64,000 bases of DNA from Thalassotalea_B piscium_A (GCA_049347715.1 CP186339.1:2728001-2792000), one strand, 5' to 3'. Positions 9,674 through 19,090 are shown, counted from the first letter of the stretch. Numbers and translations: made by a program. The notes: a model not told the origin generated them from the letters alone.

Positions 9674-9904
9674 ATGAAAGAAATAAAAGTATTAGGTACT
9701 GGTTGTACTAAATGTAAAAACACTATAGCTATCATTGAAAAAGTTGCGGCTGATAAAAACGTCACCATTTCATTAGAAAAAATTGAAGATCTAGAAAAAA
9801 TAATGGCTTACGATGTCATGAGTACGCCCGCGGTAGTTGTTGACGGCACTGTTGTTCATAAAGGCAGTGTACCAAGCGCTGATGAAGTAATAGCTTGGTT
9901 ATAA
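9674..9904 (+). CDS. Small thioredoxin-fold redox protein (CxxC, redox-active disulfide protein 2 type)
   Basis: A 76-residue thioredoxin-like protein with the motif GTGCTKCKN near the N-terminus, giving the redox pair C-T-K-C, and the cis-Pro loop VMSTPAVVVDG. It lacks a signal peptide and should be cytosolic. An in-frame ATG at 9662 is possible, but ATG 9674 has a purine-rich TGGAAA upstream and gives the family's usual N-terminus (MKEIKVLG). Such proteins are repeatedly encoded next to ArsP/DUF318 permeases, where they are thought to handle thiol-bound metal(loid)s. That role is inferred from context. Confidence 0.85.
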   Translation: MKEIKVLGTGCTKCKNTIAIIEKVAADKNVTISLEKIEDLEKIMAYDVMSTPAVVVDGTVVHKGSVPSADEVIAWL

Positions 9905-10116
9905 AAAAGTAGCTCGCCTGTAGTAAATTTAGCAATCGCGATACTTGTAAGTGCTGAGTCGGTTTTCTCTAAAAGAAAATGGACGTTAACCACATCGACA
10001 TTAAAGGCACAAAAGCCAGCAAAATGTGTGGCTTAAACCCAATTAATTGGATATGTAATTTTAAAATGATGAAGCCGTATTTAGCACAATATAGTACAAG
10101 GTTAATTTAGGAAAAT

Positions 10117-11022
10117 ATGACGCACCACCACCACCATGCACCGCAACGTTATGGACGTTTGTTCGCCATAGGGATCTCATTAAATCTGATTTATGTAGCC
10201 CTTGAAGCATTTTACGGTTGGCAGTCAGGTTCATTAGCCTTGTTAGCAGATGCTGGTCATAACCTAAGTGACGTGACTAGTTTGATTTTAGCCTGGATAG
10301 GATTTGCCGCAGGAAAGTTAAAACCAACTAAACAATTTACCTTTGGTTGGAAAAAAATGTCGATTTTTGCCAGCTTCATCAATGCAATTATATTACTTTT
10401 TGCAATGGGTATTTTAGCTTCAGAAGCCATTGCTCGATTTAACACGCCAACCGAATTGCACGCGGTGACCATTATTTGGGTTGCAGCTATTGGTGTAGTA
10501 ATTAATGGCCTAACAGCATGGTTATTTATTAAAGGCAGTAAAGAAGACCTTAATATTAAAGGGGCCTTTTTACACATGGCAGCTGACACTTTAGTCTCAT
10601 TAGCTGTTGTCATTTCTGGCGTTATTTATCTAGTCTGGCAACTCGCTTGGCTTGACCCTATGATGAGCCTATTGGTGGCACTTGTCGTTGTTATTGGTAC
10701 TTGGTCACTGTTTAAAAGTACGATTCACCTAATGTTTGATGGTGTTCCTGAAGGGGTAGACATGCAATCGATTGTTAAATACATGAATGCACATCCAAGC
10801 ATAGCAAGCTTCCATGATTTACATATTAGAGCTCTTTCAACGAGTGAAAATTCCCTTAGTGTACATATTGTTAAACTAGAAAATAGCTTAACCGATGATG
10901 ATTTACTTAAGCAAGTTACTGAAACGATTCAACATCAATTCAACGTACCGCATGTAACCGTTCAAATAGAAAGTGAACCCTACTCACAAACCTGTAAATC
11001 AATGCATTGCACCGACACTTAA
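10117..11022 (+). CDS. Cation diffusion facilitator (ZitB/CzcD-type metal exporter)
   Basis: A 301-residue CDF transporter with six membrane helices and a cytoplasmic C-terminal domain of about 90 residues. The metal-site pairs are visible in DAGHNLSD (residues 46-53, TM2) and HMAADTLVS (TM5, HxxxD). The N-terminus is MTHHHHHAP, a His-rich metal-binding tail typical of the zinc/cadmium branch. It probably exports Zn(II) or a similar ion by proton exchange. It stands alone, about 210 bp after the thioredoxin gene, so a separate promoter is likely. Confidence 0.92.
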   Translation: MTHHHHHAPQRYGRLFAIGISLNLIYVALEAFYGWQSGSLALLADAGHNLSDVTSLILAWIGFAAGKLKPTKQFTFGWKKMSIFASFINAIILLFAMGILASEAIARFNTPTELHAVTIIWVAAIGVVINGLTAWLFIKGSKEDLNIKGAFLHMAADTLVSLAVVISGVIYLVWQLAWLDPMMSLLVALVVVIGTWSLFKSTIHLMFDGVPEGVDMQSIVKYMNAHPSIASFHDLHIRALSTSENSLSVHIVKLENSLTDDDLLKQVTETIQHQFNVPHVTVQIESEPYSQTCKSMHCTDT

Positions 11023-11086
11023 GCAAAATCAATCAACCAATAAGTCATAAATTTCCCGTTTAGCTAATAAATAAAATGAAAACAAG

Positions 11087-11230
11087 ATGAATAAAATAGT
11101 AATTACAGCAACAATGACACGAAGACCATTGATAATAAATCAATTCGTGTATACCGCGCTAAAAAGTAAAGTTGGAATCGAACTGACTGTCTGTCAGCGC
11201 ATCAGTATCCATGGTCCACCCGCTAATTAA
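11087..11230 (+). CDS. Possible small ORF, 47 aa, unknown
   Basis: An ATG-started frame of 47 codons lies in the gap between the CDF gene and the ferric-reductase-like gene. Its composition is protein-like (several Arg, Ile, Pro, one Cys). There is no good ribosome binding site and no family that I recognise, so it may be a chance frame or a gene relic. Confidence 0.2.
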   Translation: MNKIVITATMTRRPLIINQFVYTALKSKVGIELTVCQRISIHGPPAN

Positions 11231-11335
11231 TTCACTATTACTATTTCTGAATAACCATTTACTTTTTTACACGTAAATTGCTTATTCCCACTTTTATACC
11301 CTCAACCTTATATCTTATAAAAAGGTATGCTCAAT

Positions 11336-12676
11336 ATGAAAAACATTAAAATAAGCTATGTTATTATTATTTTTGCTTTAACTTTGTTATGGCTAATAGC
11401 TGATCCTATATTATGGTCATCACCTCAACTTTTTCCTTTAAGAAAGTCTCTAATTAATTACACCGGTATCATGGCCATTTCAGTAATGAGTATTGCTATG
11501 ATGTTGGCAATTCGTCCTACCGCTATAGAACCTTTTCTTGGCGGACTAGATAAAACATACCGATTACATAAGTGGTTAGGAATTACGGCTTTGATATTTT
11601 CGGTACTACATTATTTATGGAAAATGGTCCCTAAATGGTTGGTTAACTGGGGACTATTAGTCAAACCAGCCCATCATGACTCAAACGAAGACACATTCAT
11701 TATATTACGATTTTTTAAATCTCTGCATGGCCTTGCAGAATCTGTTGGTGAATGGGCTTTTTATGCCACGATTATATTTATTGTTCTCGCATTAGTTAAA
11801 TGGTTCCCGTATCGATACTTTTTTAAAACTCATCGGTTTATTGCCGTCGTTTATTTATTTTTAGTTTTTCATTCTATTATTTTATTAAAATCAGACTATT
11901 GGAATGATGCAATTGCGCCAGTGTTAATGGTATTGCTTATAGGAGGCACTATTGGCGCATTTTTATCATTATCACGAAAAGTAGGCATATCAAAACGTGT
12001 CGTTGGTAGCATAAAAGACATGTATTACCACACTAACAATAGAGTATTACAGGTAAGCATTGACCTACAAAATAGTTGGAATGGTCATCAAGCCGGACAG
12101 TTTGCATTTATCACCTTTGATCAAAAAGAAGGTCCTCACCCTTTCACTATTTCATCAGCTTGGAATAATGATGGTAAGGTAGATTTTCTGATAAAAGGCT
12201 TAGGCGACTACACTAAAAAACTGCCTAGCTTGTTAAATAAAGGCGACGAAGTGGAAATTGAAGGACCCTACGGAAAATTTGATTTCAGTGAAGGTAGCAC
12301 TAAGCAAATTTGGGTTGCCGGTGGTATTGGCATCACACCATTTATTGCTCGTTTAGAGGCTTTAGCAACAAAAAATATTGATCAACAAACAAATCAAACA
12401 ATAGATTTGTTTTATAGCACCAATGAGCCAGACACATCTTTTATTGACACCATTAAAAAGTCAGCTCAACAAGCCAATGTAACACTACATGTAATAGTGG
12501 CAACAAAGGATGGGCGATTAACAAGCGATAAAATCTGTGAAAAAATACCCGACTGGCAAGGTTCAACTATTTGGTTCTGTGGTCCTAAAGCATTTGGCGA
12601 CACATTACGTTCAGACTTTATCGCTAAAGGCTTAAAGAATGTTGACTTTCATCAAGAGTTATTTGAAATGCGTTAA
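11336..12676 (+). CDS. Ferric-reductase-like transmembrane flavocytochrome (FRD/NOX-type, FAD and NAD(P) domains)
   Basis: A 446-residue membrane oxidoreductase. The N-terminal ~215 residues form about six helices with conserved His (LHKWLGI, FSVLHYLW, KTHRFIAVVYLFLVFHS), the heme-ligand pattern of ferric-reductase/NADPH-oxidase cores. The C-terminal half is ferredoxin-reductase-like: FAD segment HPFTISS, NAD(P) site VAGGIGITPF and a final WFCGPK motif. It probably moves electrons from cytosolic NAD(P)H across the membrane to metal or quinone. An ATG at 11327 is one base from the AAAGG box; ATG 11336 is spaced 10 nt from it and is preferred. It is monocistronic, in a metal-handling neighbourhood. 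Confidence 0.85.
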   Translation: MKNIKISYVIIIFALTLLWLIADPILWSSPQLFPLRKSLINYTGIMAISVMSIAMMLAIRPTAIEPFLGGLDKTYRLHKWLGITALIFSVLHYLWKMVPKWLVNWGLLVKPAHHDSNEDTFIILRFFKSLHGLAESVGEWAFYATIIFIVLALVKWFPYRYFFKTHRFIAVVYLFLVFHSIILLKSDYWNDAIAPVLMVLLIGGTIGAFLSLSRKVGISKRVVGSIKDMYYHTNNRVLQVSIDLQNSWNGHQAGQFAFITFDQKEGPHPFTISSAWNNDGKVDFLIKGLGDYTKKLPSLLNKGDEVEIEGPYGKFDFSEGSTKQIWVAGGIGITPFIARLEALATKNIDQQTNQTIDLFYSTNEPDTSFIDTIKKSAQQANVTLHVIVATKDGRLTSDKICEKIPDWQGSTIWFCGPKAFGDTLRSDFIAKGLKNVDFHQELFEMR

Positions 12677-12691
12677 TAGCAGGCTAACGCT

Positions 12692-12718
12692 CCCACTTAA
12701 CACTAGTTAGGTGGGGGG
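12692..12718 (+). terminator. GC-rich hairpin after the ferric-reductase-like gene
   Basis: CCCACTTAAC and GTTAGGTGGG form a 10-bp stem (one G-T pair) 16 bp after the stop. The T-run is weak, so it is a probable but not certain terminator. Confidence 0.5.
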
Positions 12719-12782
12719 GTTCAAAGAAAGCACATAGGTAAGTAATCACCACGACTATTACTTACCTAACATTAACGGCTAA

Positions 12783-13673
12783 TTACCTTATAGCATCTAT
12801 TGCTGGCTTAAGCATTAATGCTCGCCAGATAGACAAATCAACCTCTTCTCGACCAACGATTAATGTCATATTAAAAGCTGAATAACCATAAAAACCTAAG
12901 TACGCACCAAATTGACGGTCACCGTAGAGTAAGGGTTTTTTATTCTTGAGATTAAAGAGCACTAGAGTATCTTCACCGCGACGAACAACCTCGCCAGGCT
13001 CCCCTCCTAGAATTACCCACTCATAAGAAGCACCTTTTAATGACCACTCTAAGTTCGGGCCAACTCTTCGTGATTTATAAGTGAGAAACTTAGGGACATT
13101 ACGCCCATCATACACTGAAAACTCGGAGTAACTACGTGGATTAGCGGGCCACCAACCGATAGCAATTTTTTCACCGTAAACAATAGGTCTTTTACGTACA
13201 CCGTTAATATTGTTCTTTTCGTTACGATCATTGTCAGCCTGTTCAGGAAAAAAGCCCCAAAAGGCATTTTTATTTGCCGTTTGCTTACTTGCATTATTAG
13301 TCCAGCCAATATCAATTCCCTGGCCTTTGCCTTGATGCTCCTGGTGCAGAAAACGCTTGTTTCTCAACCCCTTTAAATTATAAAAGCTCTGGGGAGATGT
13401 TTTCGGGTTTACGCCACGAGTAAGAATCCCATCAATAAGCCCAGTATTATTTGCACCAATCATCCACTCTTTATAACCATCAATAATATTAAATTTATCC
13501 GCTAAAATTGGTCGTTTATCCCTGATATTTGTAGAATTTCCTGCAGGGAGATCATTCGGTGCAGGGACTGAATTACGAGGTACTCCCTTTCTTTCATTGT
13601 CCTGTGCAAGTGAATTTAATGGGGTGACAAGAACAAAAATTGCTAAAAGACCACAACTAAATATAGATTTCAT
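12783..13673 (-). CDS. Secreted protein of unknown function
   Basis: A 296-residue protein with a clear Sec signal peptide (MKSIFSCGLLAIFVLVTPLNSLAQ, cleavage near residue 24) and no further membrane segment, so it is probably periplasmic or secreted. The mature part is rich in Asn, Gly and Trp, with several short repeats of the type R-x-P-I-L/V (KRPILAD, KRPIVYG, KKPLLYG). These suggest a beta-rich repeat fold, perhaps small propeller-like or jelly-roll units. I recognise no family. It is on the minus strand after a 350-bp gap and has no obvious partner genes. Confidence 0.7.
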   Translation of the reverse strand: MKSIFSCGLLAIFVLVTPLNSLAQDNERKGVPRNSVPAPNDLPAGNSTNIRDKRPILADKFNIIDGYKEWMIGANNTGLIDGILTRGVNPKTSPQSFYNLKGLRNKRFLHQEHQGKGQGIDIGWTNNASKQTANKNAFWGFFPEQADNDRNEKNNINGVRKRPIVYGEKIAIGWWPANPRSYSEFSVYDGRNVPKFLTYKSRRVGPNLEWSLKGASYEWVILGGEPGEVVRRGEDTLVLFNLKNKKPLLYGDRQFGAYLGFYGYSAFNMTLIVGREEVDLSIWRALMLKPAIDAIR

Positions 13674-13777
13674 TTAAAACTCCTTAGATTTATCCTTAAA
13701 CAACGAAAAGCTGTTTAAATTCTTTTGTTTAAATTTGAAATTAAAAAATTAAACTCAAAAACTTAAGGAGGTTACTT

Positions 13778-13876
13778 ATGAAGTGGCCGCCCAAATACAA
13801 GTACTACAATAGTAGACGGGGTTTTACTTTATTACCAACAAGGTTGAATTATAGCCATTGCTTTTGCACAATATAA
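13778..13876 (+). CDS. Possible 32-aa small protein with a consensus ribosome binding site
   Basis: A short frame (MKWPPKYKYYNSRRGF...) begins 6 nt after a perfect AAGGAGG. The peptide is basic and aromatic and ends at a TAA. Such a good Shine-Dalgarno box in an otherwise empty 350-bp gap is the only evidence. No homologue is recognised and it may be a chance match. Confidence 0.3.
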   Translation: MKWPPKYKYYNSRRGFTLLPTRLNYSHCFCTI

Positions 13877-14032
13877 CGTTCAATTAACTATGACTGAGGG
13901 CTATATTATTTCTCTCAAAGAGTACCGATAAAATCATCAGCGATGATCTGTAATAGATAAAATCTATCCGTTTAAAAAGCATTGAAAAATAGAGAAAATA
14001 AATACTTTCTACTTATCTTTTTCAGTGTCATT

Positions 14033-14632
14033 TCATTGAGTAGGTACGCCACTAAATTTTTCCATTGCTAGTTCAATCAATAACGCTGAATAAGCATCGT
14101 TTGCAGCATATCGTTTCTGATGATCTTTTAAAGGGAATATTGACCAATTTGATTTTTGTGCACCTTTGGGAAGCCTTTGGTTGAAAAACATGGCAACAGC
14201 TACTCTAGCCCCCACAGGATCTTTTACTTGTGCAAAATTCTTAACTTTTGAAGAAAGTTCTTCCGAGTTTATTAACTCAATGCCAAACTTTCTAAAAAGT
14301 AATTTTTTATCTTCTTTTAACCCAAAACCAACTTTCTTTATTTTTGGATCAGAGAGTATTGTTGCTATCTCAGAAAAATGACTAAAAAATTTTGTTGGAA
14401 ATAGAAAAGCTTTAGACGTTGTTGCCAGTTGTATAAGGTGTGGTCCGTCACTTACCTCTCCTTTTTTGAAACAAGGCTTACTTTCTGTATCAAATCCTAA
14501 ACAGGAATGTTTTCCTAACTCAGCTAGAGCATGATTAGCATCGTCTTTGTTAGTGACAACAATGATGTTTTCTAGACAAATACCTTCATAAGTCGGTAAT
14601 TCTCGAATTTGCTCTTTTGTTGGCCTCTTCAT
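14033..14632 (-). CDS. 3'-5' exonuclease domain protein (RNase D-like, DEDD)
   Basis: A 199-residue single-domain exonuclease of the DnaQ/RNase D superfamily. Exo I (GFDTES, with D and E), Exo II (VGFGLKEDKKLL, with D) and Exo III (YAANDAYSALL, Tyr four residues before the final Asp, i.e. DEDDy) are all present in the usual order and spacing. It lacks the HRDC domains of true RNase D, so a role in small RNA trimming or DNA processing is possible but unproven. It is monocistronic on the minus strand. Confidence 0.88.
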   Translation of the reverse strand: MKRPTKEQIRELPTYEGICLENIIVVTNKDDANHALAELGKHSCLGFDTESKPCFKKGEVSDGPHLIQLATTSKAFLFPTKFFSHFSEIATILSDPKIKKVGFGLKEDKKLLFRKFGIELINSEELSSKVKNFAQVKDPVGARVAVAMFFNQRLPKGAQKSNWSIFPLKDHQKRYAANDAYSALLIELAMEKFSGVPTQ

Positions 14633-14970
14633 TGAAGTCCCTATTTTATGACACGTAAATTAAAGTTGGCTATCAAGAATGCTCCAATAACAATGTATTA
14701 ATGTACATTCAACTTAATACTAACCTAGTTTGTACTTTAATAAATGAAATCACTCATTTTTATTAATAATATAAGCAAGTTACCGGTGATGAATAACCCT
14801 TTCAAATATTGCATTTTTTGTAGAAATAAAGGTTAGGCTATACGATTTTGCACATGGCGTACAATAGCTGCTGAGGCGTGCGGCACAGATAAAGCTACAG
14901 ACTAAAAAGTAAATGACCACTCGTGAATGAGAAAACTAAAAGACACAATTAAATAGGAAAGGAAATAGAA

Positions 14971-15003
14971 GATACCAAGTAAAAAAATTTCTTACTTGGT
15001 ATC
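14971..15003 (-). terminator. Hairpin after rimO
   Basis: GATACCAAGTAA and TTACTTGGTATC form a perfect 12-bp stem around a 9-nt loop, 14 bp after the rimO stop on the minus strand. The following sequence is purine-rich rather than a T-run. Confidence 0.6.
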
Positions 15004-15016
15004 AAATAGTAATGGA

Positions 15017-16450
15017 TTAATCTTCTACGCGAACGCCCCACACATCATGTTCGTCGGCATGAATTATTTGTACCCACATTAAATCGCCCGGTTCAGCATC
15101 ATAATCGTCAGATAAATACACTTTACCATCCACTTCTGGCGCATCCATGTATGAACGACCAACAATACCAAGGTCATTTATTTCATCAACCAAAATAAGA
15201 TATTCTTGACCAATACGCGCTTGTAATTTTTCACTACTAATTCTTGCTTGAACTTCCATGAAGCGTTGTAAACGCTCTTCCATAACTTCATCTGACACAT
15301 GGTCAGGCAGCGCATTTGCTGTAGCACCTTCAACAGGTGAGTATTTAAAGCAGCCAACACGGTCTAATTGCGCTTCTTCTAGAAACGCTAATAACTCTTC
15401 AAACTCTTCTTCAGTTTCACCCGGAAAACCCACAATAAAAGTAGAACGAATAACTAGCTCAGGACAAATTTCACGCCATTTAGCAATACGCTCTAATACG
15501 CGGTCTGAACTACCTGGGCGTTTCATTAGTTTAAGAATACGCTTGTTAGCATGTTGAAATGGAATATCTAAATATGGCAGTATTTTACCTTCCGCCATTA
15601 ATGGAATGATATGGTCAACATGTGGGTACGGATAAACATAATGCAAACGGATCCAAACGCCCTGCTTCGCTAACTCTTCACATAACTGCTGCATGTGAGT
15701 TTTAACAGGCATACCATCCCAAAAATCTGTTTTATGTTTAACATCAACACCGTAAGCTGAGGTATCTTGAGAGATTACCAATAACTCTTTTACACCAGAA
15801 TCAACTAATCGCTTAGCTTCACCTAATACATCGCCCACTGGACGAGAGTCTAAGTCACCACGCATTGAAGGGATAATGCAGAAGGTACAACGGTGATTAC
15901 AGCCTTCCGATATTTTTAAATAAGCATAATGTTTCGGGGTTAACTTAACCCCTTGCGGCGGTACTAAATCGATAAAAGGATTATGTACCGGTTTCGCCAC
16001 ATGCTTATGTACTTGTGTTAATACTTCATCATAAGCATGAGGGCCAGTCACCCCTAAAACATTAGGGTGAAGTTCAATAATTTCATCTTTCTTAACACCT
16101 AAACACCCAGTAACCAACACCTTGCCATTGGCAGCTAAGGCTTCACCAATAGTATCAAGTGATTCTTGTACGGCTGAATCAATAAAACCACAGGTATTAA
16201 CAATCACTAATTCCGCATCATCATAGCTATTAGTAACATCATAACCTTCAGTACGAAGTTGCGTTAAAATACGTTCGCTATCAACAAGATTTTTTGGGCA
16301 GCCCAGACTGACAAAGCCTACCTTTGCAGCGCGATTTGAAGCAACAGATGACTTACTTTGCTCTTCAATCATTTTAGAGGGAATGTCTAACGTGGTTGTT
16401 TGGCTTTTATTTGAGTTACTTGTACTTGGGTCGAATTGTTCTACGGTCAT
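15017..16450 (-). CDS. rimO: Ribosomal protein uS12 methylthiotransferase RimO
   Basis: A radical-SAM enzyme of 477 residues that adds a methylthio group to the conserved Asp of ribosomal protein S12. The N-terminal UPF0004 domain starts at VGFVSLGCPKNLVDSE with its cluster cysteines. The radical-SAM motif is CNHRCTFC, and the C-terminal TRAM-like domain ends in VWGVRVED. A longer frame would start at TTG 16462; ATG 16450 gives a normal RimO length, with a 30-residue Ser/Thr/Lys-rich N-terminal extension ahead of the catalytic core. It is monocistronic. Its upstream region is repeated at 26.5 kb. Confidence 0.97.
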   Translation of the reverse strand: MTVEQFDPSTSNSNKSQTTTLDIPSKMIEEQSKSSVASNRAAKVGFVSLGCPKNLVDSERILTQLRTEGYDVTNSYDDAELVIVNTCGFIDSAVQESLDTIGEALAANGKVLVTGCLGVKKDEIIELHPNVLGVTGPHAYDEVLTQVHKHVAKPVHNPFIDLVPPQGVKLTPKHYAYLKISEGCNHRCTFCIIPSMRGDLDSRPVGDVLGEAKRLVDSGVKELLVISQDTSAYGVDVKHKTDFWDGMPVKTHMQQLCEELAKQGVWIRLHYVYPYPHVDHIIPLMAEGKILPYLDIPFQHANKRILKLMKRPGSSDRVLERIAKWREICPELVIRSTFIVGFPGETEEEFEELLAFLEEAQLDRVGCFKYSPVEGATANALPDHVSDEVMEERLQRFMEVQARISSEKLQARIGQEYLILVDEINDLGIVGRSYMDAPEVDGKVYLSDDYDAEPGDLMWVQIIHADEHDVWGVRVED

Positions 16451-16508
16451 GTGTGGTCTCAACTTGCTCTATAATATATTACTGGCGCTTTAACTAATAA
16501 AGAGCAGC

Positions 16509-16600
16509 GTCATAAATGGTGGTTTAACTGCCTTTATTGCAAAGTCAGGGTCTTTGTAAAGGCTTTAATGAATTGGGCGAGATTATACAGGAATGTTAAT
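16509..16600. repeat. Direct repeat copy A: rimO upstream region
   Basis: About 92 bp just upstream of rimO are similar to 26518-26608 in the same orientation. The best part is 31 bp with a single mismatch (16509-16539 against 26518-26548), and GATTATACAG and GTTAAT further on are shared too. Read on the minus strand, both copies contain TGTATAAT, so the unit probably carries the rimO promoter. The two copies bracket a 10-kb accessory region. Confidence 0.75.
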
Positions 16601-16683
16601 TTGACTTCACCATTGTATAGAGGATAGTTATTATATTAGCTATCAGGTCTAATATTTTTAAAGGAATATAGTACATCAGCTAA

Positions 16684-18090
16684 TTATTTTACAGGTTTTC
16701 TTGGGTCTCTAGATTTTGAAAACTTACTAGCTAGCTTTTCTGACTCGGGGCTATCCCATTGGTGTATGCCAGCATCTTTTGATTCTATAGAAAGAAGTCC
16801 ACCAGGTACCGCTGTATCATATTGTTTTTTTATAGTTAAAAATGCTGCATTTAATATTTCATTTATCTTCTGAGCTGATAACTTTCTACTTCCTTGTCTT
16901 TCTCGAAGAAATACACCCGCAAACATTTTATGGAAAGGGTCTCTAAAACAATAAGTATCAGATTTATCATCAAACATTAATACATAACTAGTCTCTTTAT
17001 CCGTAAGCTTCGATATAATTTCTTTCAGCTCTTCAGAACTAATTTTCAAAGAATCAAAATTATCGTCTACATAACTTTTTATTTCATCAAAATGAAGACC
17101 TTCATTATTGCAATCAACAAGGCTCTGAATTACTTTATGTGAATTATTAATCTTCAAAGCACTTTGAAAACAAGATTTCAAAGTGTCTGATTCTTGTTCA
17201 ATATATTCAGATACTGCGTAATTGAAATCATCAAAATCTAACCTAAATTGTGAATCCATTGTATCTGTTTTTTCTATTGAAATACTTTCACACATAAGTA
17301 GACATAAATGATGACAAATTGAGGCAACCCCATTACTGTGCTCAATAACATCCTCTAAGGTACCTTTAGTGATATCTATATTTAATAAAGAGCAACCTTT
17401 GGTAACTATTTTTTCTATTTCACTTTTATCCATAAGAGGAACGTATATTTCTGATACTCTATTTTGCATCTCAGAATCTAACTGAACAACCTCTCGAGCT
17501 GTATTTTTTGCACCAAGCGCAATAATTTTCAAATTAGGGTAAGAATCAGACAAATCCATGAAGACCTTCATCAACTGCGCTAACTTTCTCTTAACATCAT
17601 TCTTAAGTTTATGAAAGTCCTCTATAACCCAGCATTTTTCAGTTTCACCAATTATTTTTGCTACCGAAAGTTCAATAGACTCCATACTTGAAACTCTATT
17701 TCTTGTTGTCGCTACGCTAACAGTAGTATCATTAGTTACATTTAAGATTCGAGGTCCTAAGCTTGATTTATCAGTATCGATTTGAGTTTTGGTTTGGGAT
17801 GAATCAATCACTGCATCTAACTTTATGAGTACATCAGACATCAAAGATTCAAACGTCATATTTTCCGTACAATTTGTTTTTACAAAGTCATAGTTAAGAG
17901 CTGATAGTTTATTTACCAACAAAGTAGTCTTACCTGAGCCTGAGTGACCATATAAAATGACCTGCATTCCGGGGGTTTTCAATGCCCGAATAACTCTTTT
18001 ATTTATTTTAGCTCTCTCCACAAAATTTTTTCTTGCAGGCTGTGTTGGAGTGTAGACTTCCCCTACTTCCAACTCGTCAACTTTAATCAT
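16684..18090 (-). CDS. ORC/Cdc6-like AAA+ ATPase of unknown role
   Basis: A 468-residue protein. Residues ~20-290 form a P-loop ATPase with Walker A GHSGSGKTT (48-56), Walker B CWVIEDF near 170 and a sensor-like IIALGAKN. The C-terminal part has a winged-helix-like region ending in SDTYCFRDPFHKMFAGVF, as in archaeal-type ORC and STAND ATPases. The N-terminal segment before the P-loop (FVERAKINKRVIRAL) is also ORC-like. The start follows AAAGGA. It is the first island gene after rimO. Its first codons and ribosome binding site recur as a fragment at 20.0 kb. Transposition or anti-phage roles are possible but nothing proves either. Confidence 0.75.
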   Translation of the reverse strand: MIKVDELEVGEVYTPTQPARKNFVERAKINKRVIRALKTPGMQVILYGHSGSGKTTLLVNKLSALNYDFVKTNCTENMTFESLMSDVLIKLDAVIDSSQTKTQIDTDKSSLGPRILNVTNDTTVSVATTRNRVSSMESIELSVAKIIGETEKCWVIEDFHKLKNDVKRKLAQLMKVFMDLSDSYPNLKIIALGAKNTAREVVQLDSEMQNRVSEIYVPLMDKSEIEKIVTKGCSLLNIDITKGTLEDVIEHSNGVASICHHLCLLMCESISIEKTDTMDSQFRLDFDDFNYAVSEYIEQESDTLKSCFQSALKINNSHKVIQSLVDCNNEGLHFDEIKSYVDDNFDSLKISSEELKEIISKLTDKETSYVLMFDDKSDTYCFRDPFHKMFAGVFLRERQGSRKLSAQKINEILNAAFLTIKKQYDTAVPGGLLSIESKDAGIHQWDSPESEKLASKFSKSRDPRKPVK

Positions 18091-18109
18091 TATTAATCCT
18101 TTTTATAAA
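18055..18109. repeat. Copy 1 of a 55-bp duplication (start of the ATPase gene)
   Basis: This stretch covers the ribosome binding site and the first ~12 codons of the ATPase gene on the minus strand. It recurs at 20021-20074 with a single-base deletion as the only difference. Confidence 0.85.
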
Positions 18110-18319
18110 TTCAAGGAATGCTCGGCGAAATTTAACTCATATTAACTCGGACACCCACCTTAATTTATATCTGCGGTAAAAAACTGAAAAGCACTAAGAT
18201 GTTTGTCCCTGCAAAACCTTACAATTGAATACGATACATAGAATAGCGCTTTTACACAAGTTAACAAAGATAAGTAAAAGTTAGTTTCACTTATCATCTA
18301 TTTCCCACTAACGACGTAG

Positions 18320-18535
18320 CTACTTATCCACATTGTCTTTAGCTTTTTTATTTGGATTAGCCCTAACATACTTCACACCATTAACGTTAACTGTATGAAC
18401 ACCATCATGTAAGCCTGCATCAGTTTCACGCGTTAACTTTGCTCTAGAAACAGCCCCCCTACCATTAATAGTATAAGATTGATTTTCACCATTTTTACCA
18501 TCTGCATTACCAGTAATACTCTTTGAAGTCGCCAC
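18320..18535 (-). CDS. Small DUF3892-like protein
   Basis: A 71-residue hydrophilic protein. The middle resembles DUF3892 proteins: a Ser/Thr-rich N-terminus, then a strand pattern of the form GVHTVNVNGVKYVRANPN and a Lys-rich tail. The function of that family is unknown. It sits between the ORC-like ATPase and a dead recombinase, and its minus-strand direction matches the ATPase. Family assignment is by eye and weak; the gene itself is plausible because the frame is clean and protein-like. Confidence 0.5.
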   Translation of the reverse strand: MATSKSITGNADGKNGENQSYTINGRGAVSRAKLTRETDAGLHDGVHTVNVNGVKYVRANPNKKAKDNVDK

Positions 18536-18670
18536 TTAAGATTTGCCTTTATTAGATTGTCATTTTTGTAATCAAAGCGCACTCTCCAAAATCCCCCTTC
18601 ATTACATAATTTAATGATGCCACCGCATGCATATAAAGGCAAAAAAACGCACGCCACCAGTAAACTCTAA

Positions 18671-18719
18671 CAATTCGGTTGCTCAAATCACCTCAGCGAA
18701 AGTAACTTGTGCTTATTGT
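18671..18719. repeat. Degenerate direct repeat, copy 1
   Basis: About 48 bp beginning CAATTCGGTTGCTCAAA match 21187-21235 at roughly 40 of 48 positions in the same orientation. Both copies lie in gaps of the island next to gene relics. They may mark old insertion boundaries. Confidence 0.6.
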
Positions 18720-18883
18720 AAGTCATTCAATAAGGCAGTAGATGAAATTATTAAACGATTCTATAGTTCATAACGTGAACCATTCATTCAAAAGCATTTT
18801 GCAAAGTTCGACAGTAGAACTATTGTCGATTGCTTAAATTGATGCCAGTATTAACCAAACTCAAAAACAATACTCACTGGTTC

Positions 18884-19084
18884 ATGCCTTCAGACAAAAA
18901 GAAATGTTATAGCTATATTCGTTGGTCGAGCGATAAGCAATCAGGTGGCACTACATTAGCTCCTCAGTTAAAAACGGCTTCCGAAATAGCACATGATAAC
19001 GAGCTTGAACTTGTTGAAATGGTTGACAGTGGTATTAGTGCTTTTAAGGGCAAGAATGCATCAACGGGTGAGCCAATACTAGAT
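18884..19084 (+). pseudogene. Serine recombinase N-terminal fragment
   Basis: The frame beginning MPSDKKKCYSYIRWSSDKQS carries the Y-x-R-x-S catalytic-serine motif of resolvase/invertase-type large serine recombinases, then the helix EIAHDNELELVEMVDSGISAFKG, which matches the usual second half of the catalytic domain. The similarity stops after about 67 residues at the terminator of a convergent gene; the rest of the catalytic domain and the DNA-binding part are missing. It is therefore a 5' remnant of a mobile-element recombinase. Confidence 0.7.
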
Positions 19085-19090
19085 ACAAGA

